Notes under the pieces: model-generated
Databases searched by the model: none
Told to the model about the DNA's origin: nothing
Seen by the model: only the letters and a program-made list of their open reading frames with translations
Position numbers and translations under genes: made by a program
Assembly: GCA_043747875.1 (NCBI GenBank)
Contig: JAYTOI010000003.1
Span: 62,001-126,000, forward strand
Reading direction: 5' to 3'
DNA: 64,000 bases
From: CADEED01 sp043747875
GTDB taxonomy: Bacteria; Pseudomonadota; Gammaproteobacteria; Steroidobacterales; Steroidobacteraceae
In this document: one piece after another, positions 59,511 to 64,000 of the stretch
How positions within the stretch are numbered: position 1 is the stretch's first letter
Layout: the number at the start of each line of letters is the position of its first letter

Positions 59511-61891
59511 GTGGCCGACAGGTCGAGGTGGCCAGGCCACTTCCAATCGCGGATCTCCGGCATGTCTTCGCCGTGCTGGCGAATGTATCGATGGTGCTCG
59601 CGCAGTTTGTCGCGCATCTGGGCCTGCAGTCTCACGCCACGGTCGCCGGTGCGCGGCATGCGCTCGATGGCGCCGATGACCAGGTGGAAGCGATCGAGTT
59701 CATTGAGCACCGTCATGTCGAACGGCGTCGTGATGGTGCCTTCTTCGTTATAGCCCCTGACGTGAATGTTGTCGTGGTTGTTGCGGCGGTAGGTGAGCCG
59801 GTGAATCAAGGTCGGGTAGCCGTGAAACGCGAAAATCACCGGAGTGGCGGTCGTGAAGAGGGTGTCGAACTCGAGGTCGCCAAGGCCATGCGGGTGCGCG
59901 GATCGCGGCTGCAGCTTCATGAGGTCGACCACGTTGACGACACGAATCCGGATCTCCGGCAACTGCTCGTGGAGTATCGAAACCGCGGCGAGCGTCTCGA
60001 GTGTCGGAACGTCGCCGCAGCAGGCCATCACCACATCGGGCGTCTCGCCACGATCGTTGCTGGCCCATGGCCACACGCCAATGCCGGCCGCGCAATGCTC
60101 GGCGGCGGCGGCCATCGAAAGCCACTGGGGCGCAGGATGCTTGCCCGCAATCACCACGTTGACGTAGTGGCGGCTGCGCAGGCAGTGATCCATGACCGAC
60201 AGCAGGCAGTTGCCGTCCGGAGGTAGATAGACGCGAACGACTTCCGCCTTTTTGTTGACGACATGATCGATGAAGCCGGGGTCCTGGTGCGAGAACCCGT
60301 TGTGGTCCTGGCGCCAGACATGCGATGCCAGCAGGTAGTTGAGCGAGGCCAGTTTCCGGCGCCACGGAATCTGCGCGGTCACCTTCAGCCACTTGGCGTG
60401 CTGGTTGAACATCGAATCGACGACGTGGATGAACGCCTCGTAGCAGTTGAAGACACCGTGGCGCCCGGTGAGCAGATAGCCCTCGAGCCAGCCCTGGCAC
60501 TGGTGCTCGCTCAGCATCGAGTCGAGCACCCGACCCGAACGCGCGAGGTGGTCGTCGTCCGCACGCACGGTCGCGTCCCACTGACGATCGGTGATCTCGA
60601 ACAGGGCGCCCAGGCCGTTCGACGCAGTCTCGTCCGGGCCAACCACCCGGAAATTGCGGGCCTCCTGGTTCAGGACTGAGACATCCCGCAGAAACGGCGC
60701 CAGAGTGCGCGTATCGTCGGCGATGAGCGCGCCGGGTTCGGGGACCTCGAGTGCATAGGAGCGAAAATCGGGCATCCGCAGTTCGCGCAACAGCACCCCG
60801 CCGTTGGTATGGGGATTTGCGCTCATGCGCCGCGTACCGTGCGGTGACAATTCTGCGAGCTCCGGTTTCAATCGCCCGTTGGCATCGAACAGTTCTTCCG
60901 GCCGATAGCTGCGCAGCCAGTCATCCAGCAGTCTCAGATGCTCCGGGTGCGCGCCGGGATGCAGTGGTACCTGGTGCGAGCGGAACGTGCCTGCCACCTG
61001 TCTGCCATCCACAATCTCAGGTCCCGTCCAGCCTTTGGGTGATTCGAGCACGATCATCGGCCAGCGTGGCCGCTCGATATTATTTTCCTGGCGCGCCTCT
61101 CGCTGGATCGCGCGGATCTGCTCCACCGCGACGTCGAGAGTCGCGGCCATGGCCTCGTGCATCAGCGCGGGTTCGTGTCCCGACACAAAATAGGGCGTCC
61201 ACCCGTAGCCGCGCAGCAGCTGCTCGAGCTCTTCGCGGGTAATGCGGGCTAACAAGGTGGGATTGGCGATCTTGTATCCGTTCAGGTGAAGGATCGGCAG
61301 GACCGCGCCGTCGGTTGCGGGATCGAGAAATTTGTTGGAGTGCCAGGCAGTCGCCAGTGGCCCGGTCTCCGCTTCTCCGTCGCCGACGACGCAGGCGACG
61401 ATGAGATCAGGATTGTCGAATGCCGCACCAAAGGCATGGCTCAAGGAATATCCGAGCTCGCCACCCTCGTGGATCGAGCCGGGGCACTCGGCCGACACGT
61501 GACTCGGAATGCCACCCGGGAATGAAAATTGCCGAAACAGCTTTTGCAGCCCGGCCTCATCCTGGGTGAGGTCGGGGTAGACCTCGCTGTAAGTTCCTTC
61601 CAGATAAGTGTTGGCGACCACAGCCGGCGCGCCATGCCCGGGCCCCGACACGTAGATCATGTCGAGGTCGAACTTCACGATGACCCGATTGAGATGCACG
61701 TAGATGAAATTCTGTCCGGGCGTGGTGCCCCAGTGGCCGAGCAACATGCGTTTGACGTCCGCCAGGACGAGCGGGCGTTTCAGCAATGGATTGTCGAGCA
61801 GGAAGATTTGTCCGACCGCCAGGTAGTTGGCGGCCCGCCACCAGGCGTCGATTCTGCGCAGCAGATCGGGGGAGAGGGTGTTCTCGTTCAT
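59507..61891 (-). CDS. xfp: Xylulose-5-phosphate/fructose-6-phosphate phosphoketolase
   Basis: 794 residues from the ATG at 61891, 8 bp after ackA. Family blocks: YLAVGQIFLLDNPLL, LLGHWGTTPGQNFIY, GPGHGAPAVVANTYLEGTY, the thiamine-diphosphate site GDGEAETGPLATAWHSNKF, and GHNGFSHQ-type DHNGFSHQDPGFIDH. The enzyme splits ketose phosphates with phosphate into acetyl phosphate and an aldose phosphate. Being directly after acetate kinase, its acetyl phosphate is converted to acetate and ATP, a complete phosphoketolase branch. Confidence 0.95.
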   Translation of the reverse strand: MNENTLSPDLLRRIDAWWRAANYLAVGQIFLLDNPLLKRPLVLADVKRMLLGHWGTTPGQNFIYVHLNRVIVKFDLDMIYVSGPGHGAPAVVANTYLEGTYSEVYPDLTQDEAGLQKLFRQFSFPGGIPSHVSAECPGSIHEGGELGYSLSHAFGAAFDNPDLIVACVVGDGEAETGPLATAWHSNKFLDPATDGAVLPILHLNGYKIANPTLLARITREELEQLLRGYGWTPYFVSGHEPALMHEAMAATLDVAVEQIRAIQREARQENNIERPRWPMIVLESPKGWTGPEIVDGRQVAGTFRSHQVPLHPGAHPEHLRLLDDWLRSYRPEELFDANGRLKPELAELSPHGTRRMSANPHTNGGVLLRELRMPDFRSYALEVPEPGALIADDTRTLAPFLRDVSVLNQEARNFRVVGPDETASNGLGALFEITDRQWDATVRADDDHLARSGRVLDSMLSEHQCQGWLEGYLLTGRHGVFNCYEAFIHVVDSMFNQHAKWLKVTAQIPWRRKLASLNYLLASHVWRQDHNGFSHQDPGFIDHVVNKKAEVVRVYLPPDGNCLLSVMDHCLRSRHYVNVVIAGKHPAPQWLSMAAAAEHCAAGIGVWPWASNDRGETPDVVMACCGDVPTLETLAAVSILHEQLPEIRIRVVNVVDLMKLQPRSAHPHGLGDLEFDTLFTTATPVIFAFHGYPTLIHRLTYRRNNHDNIHVRGYNEEGTITTPFDMTVLNELDRFHLVIGAIERMPRTGDRGVRLQAQMRDKLREHHRYIRQHGEDMPEIRDWKWPGHLDLSAT

Positions 61892-61899
61892 GGTCGGGG

Positions 61900-63081
61900 T
61901 CACTCCGGGCGCGCGCAACAGGACAGCGACAGCAGCGCGAGCATCAATTCTTCATCGGTGGGAACGACGCGTACCGTCACGCGGCTCGTGGCGGGGGAGA
62001 TCACGGCCGCGGATTGCGCGTTTGCGGCGTGGTCCAGCTCGATGTCGAGAAAGCGCAGCTCGCGACAAATGCGCTCGCGGATGGGTGGCGCGTTTTCTCC
62101 GACGCCGCCGGAAAATACCAGGGTGTCCACGCCGCCAAGCGCCGCGGCGAAAGCGCCGATACATTTGCGGACCTGGTAACAGAACATCGCGATGGCCTCG
62201 GCCGCTCGTTGGTCGGAATCTTCGTATCCGAGCAGGTCGCGCATGTCGGAGCTGGTGCCGGAGACACCGAGCAGGCCGGAGGTGTGACTCACCATGTGCA
62301 GGAACTGCGTCGAGTCCATGTTCTGGGTTTTCTCCAGGTAATGGCTCAGGCCCGGGTCCATGTCACCGCTGCGCGTGCCCATCATGATTCCGGAAGCGGG
62401 CGTGAATCCCATGCTGGTATCGATGCCGACCCCGTCGCGAACCGCGGCGAGGCTCGCACCGCTTCCAAGATGCGCGAGGATCACATTGCCACGCGTGGCC
62501 GCCGGATCGCCGAGACGCAGGAGTTCCCGCATGAGGAAGGCGTAGGACAGACCGTGGAAGCCGTACCGCTCGATGCTCAGCGCCCGATATTGCCGTGGGA
62601 TCGGCAGGTGCCGTGCCACCGTCGGCATGCTGCGGTGGAACGCGGTGTCGAAGCAGGCGAACTGCGGCACAGAAGGATGTCGCCCGGCAATGGCGGACAT
62701 CAGCGCGATCTCGAAGGGCAGATGCTCCGGATCGAGCTCGATCATGGCGCGCAGGCCATCTAACAACTCGGAAGTCACCCGTTCCGGGGCGGTGCGCGTG
62801 AGTCCGTGCACCACCCGATGCGCCACCACGTCGATGGCCTGGAATGCAGCGCGGGAATCCAGCCAGTCGAGCAGATGCAAGATGGCGGCCTCATGATTCG
62901 CCGTGCCGATGAGGCGCTCATCGCGGGCCTGCGTCTCCAGATCGCTGACCACCCATCGGGTTTGTGCGAGGCCGATGCGCTCGAGCCTGCCGCGCACGAT
63001 GGCGCGCGGCGGCTCGCCGTCGACGAACAACGCGAACCGCAGCGTGGAAGACCCGACATTGATGGTTAGGACACGACGCAC
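61900..63081 (-). CDS. ackA: Acetate kinase
   Basis: 393 residues, normal length. Signatures: TINVGSSTLRFALF at the N-terminus, the conserved FDTAFHRSMP, RYGFHGLSYAF, HLGSGASLAAVRDG, TPASGIMMGTRSGDMDP and FSGGVGENAPPIRERIC. It makes ATP and acetate from acetyl phosphate and ADP. It is the first gene of the ackA-xfp-ATPase-HAD-pgm operon; a palindrome (63131-63145) lies upstream in the divergent gap with the cytochrome gene. Confidence 0.96.
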   Translation of the reverse strand: MRRVLTINVGSSTLRFALFVDGEPPRAIVRGRLERIGLAQTRWVVSDLETQARDERLIGTANHEAAILHLLDWLDSRAAFQAIDVVAHRVVHGLTRTAPERVTSELLDGLRAMIELDPEHLPFEIALMSAIAGRHPSVPQFACFDTAFHRSMPTVARHLPIPRQYRALSIERYGFHGLSYAFLMRELLRLGDPAATRGNVILAHLGSGASLAAVRDGVGIDTSMGFTPASGIMMGTRSGDMDPGLSHYLEKTQNMDSTQFLHMVSHTSGLLGVSGTSSDMRDLLGYEDSDQRAAEAIAMFCYQVRKCIGAFAAALGGVDTLVFSGGVGENAPPIRERICRELRFLDIELDHAANAQSAAVISPATSRVTVRVVPTDEELMLALLSLSCCARPE

Positions 63082-63130
63082 GGGTGACCACCCAATTCTT
63101 GTCTGCAGGATGCAGAAGTAGCGAGTAGGG

Positions 63131-63145
63131 TGAATGTGACATTCA
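63131..63145. promoter_or_regulatory. 15-bp palindrome between ackA and the cytochrome c gene
   Basis: TGAATGTGACATTCA is a perfect 7-1-7 inverted repeat 50 bp before ackA in a 206-bp divergent gap. It is a candidate operator for a dimeric regulator. It does not match the FNR (TTGAT-N4-ATCAA) or CRP (TGTGA-N6-TCACA) consensus, so the regulator is unknown. Confidence 0.45.
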
Positions 63146-63287
63146 TACGCGGCGGCGCTCCGCGCTTCTGTCCGCTATCGCACATATGAATGCATTTCGA
63201 TGCGGGCGCATTTACATCTGGCGACCCGCCTTTGGCCTATCGACATTGCCGGCGGCAACGCTCATTTTGTGCGGCGAGGTCACAATC

Positions 63288-63929
63288 ATGAAATTCTCAT
63301 TCGTGCGGTCGGCGTGTCTGCTGCTGTTGCTTCCACATGCGGTCGATGCCGCATCGCCGGCACGTTCGGAATATCAGGCTGCAATCCGCGCCACACCGGA
63401 CTTCGAGCACGGCGCTGTGCTGTTTGCCCAGTGTGTGTCGTGCCACGGCGCTGACGGGCAAGGCGCTGCAGATGGCTCGACTCCGCGCATCGCGGGTCAG
63501 CATTTCCACGTGCTCGTCAAGCAACTGGTGGATTTCCGCTACGGCAAACGTTGGGATTTTCGTATGCAGCAGCGCGCCAACATGCATCTAGGCGCGTTCC
63601 AGGACATTGCGGATGTGGCCGGTTACCTCAGCCAGCAGCCGCGCAAGAGCGACGGCGCGGCACGCAGCGCAGCGCCTGCGTCGGGTACCAGTCCATATGA
63701 ACTGAGCTGCGCCTCCTGCCATGGAGCGCAAGGCGAGGGCGACGATCAGGGGGTGGTGCCCATGCTGGCGGGGCAACATCCCGCGTATCTGCTGCGCCAG
63801 ATGTACGACTCAGTAGATGGACGGCGGCCGACCGTTGCGCAGCTGCACTCGCCACTCATCAAGGCGCTCGATTTCGAGCAACTGCGTGCAATCGCGGAAT
63901 TCCTGTCGCGGCTTGGTTCGACGAACTGA
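63288..63929 (+). CDS. Diheme c4-type cytochrome c
   Basis: 213 residues from the ATG at 63288, which has a GAGGT ribosome site and opens a signal peptide (RSACLLLLLPHAVDAASP). Two haem-binding motifs, CVSCH and CASCH, lie in two similar domains each followed by GADGQG/GAQGEG and a late IAGQ/LAGQH block, as in cytochrome c4/c553 repeats. It is a periplasmic electron carrier, probably linking a dehydrogenase to a terminal oxidase. An upstream ATG at 63186 would add a non-signal extension. Confidence 0.88.
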   Translation: MKFSFVRSACLLLLLPHAVDAASPARSEYQAAIRATPDFEHGAVLFAQCVSCHGADGQGAADGSTPRIAGQHFHVLVKQLVDFRYGKRWDFRMQQRANMHLGAFQDIADVAGYLSQQPRKSDGAARSAAPASGTSPYELSCASCHGAQGEGDDQGVVPMLAGQHPAYLLRQMYDSVDGRRPTVAQLHSPLIKALDFEQLRAIAEFLSRLGSTN

Positions 63930-64000
63930 TCTGCTGCATTTTTCTTTTCGTGGCTCCCTCGTTGCCAATTGCCATCGAAGCGCGTCGCAGCCGCCCGCGC

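Overview
The window is about 64 kb of GC-rich DNA, densely coding, with many start/stop overlaps of the ATGA type. It contains no rRNA, tRNA, insertion sequence, phage or CRISPR array that I could recognise. The gene content (LuxI/LuxR quorum sensing with a DUF4902 gene, EntD-type phosphopantetheinyl transferase, LolCDE-like ABC genes, outer-membrane beta-barrel, c4-type cytochrome, secreted plant-glycan hydrolases) points to a Gram-negative proteobacterium. A Steroidobacter-like gammaproteobacterium is my best guess, by inference only.

Layout. 0.1-9.1 kb: an IclR regulator and a set of secreted glycan-active proteins (DUF4450, CBM9/PKD, DUF5597 GH42/GH35-like, GH43). 9.2-11.9 kb: a DUF72 gene and a BlaI/BlaR-like pair whose membrane peptidase carries an STN-like tail. 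12.0-17.7 kb: a tightly packed operon joining an RsbQ-like hydrolase and a PAS hybrid histidine kinase to a sugar-acid transporter, an enolase-superfamily dehydratase and a beta-hydroxyacid dehydrogenase. 17.9-18.2 kb: a small RRM protein.

18.2-41.6 kb is the centrepiece. Reading leftwards from about 40.6 kb there are luxR, a DUF4902 (RsaM-like) gene, then luxI. LuxI is the first gene of a roughly 20-kb gene string with no gap over about 55 bp: luxI, type I PKS (KS-AT-DH-KR-ACP), NRPS (C-A-PCP-Cyc-A-PCP), LolD-like ATPase, FtsX/LolC-type permease, LolA-like periplasmic protein, outer-membrane barrel, type II thioesterase, serine acetyltransferase, M20 metallopeptidase, a 71-residue protein and a 213-residue exported protein. 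Two near-identical 20-bp lux-box-like sites lie upstream of luxI and of the DUF4902 gene. The A-domain codes read ornithine-like and cysteine, and the second condensation domain is a heterocyclase. I therefore infer an enoyl-(Orn-like)-thiazoline product, with cysteine supply (CysE) and a dedicated envelope-crossing route encoded in the same operon. The PPTase that would activate the carriers is divergent from luxR.

41.6-53.9 kb: small exported proteins, two adjacent but unrelated two-component systems (NarX/NarL type, LytS/LytTR type), a membrane-anchored AraC regulator, a sterol-desaturase-type hydroxylase, and a GMC oxidoreductase with a small partner. 54.2-63.1 kb: a head-to-tail operon ackA - phosphoketolase - P-type ATPase - HAD hydrolase - pgm. 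63.3-63.9 kb: a diheme cytochrome c, divergent from it.
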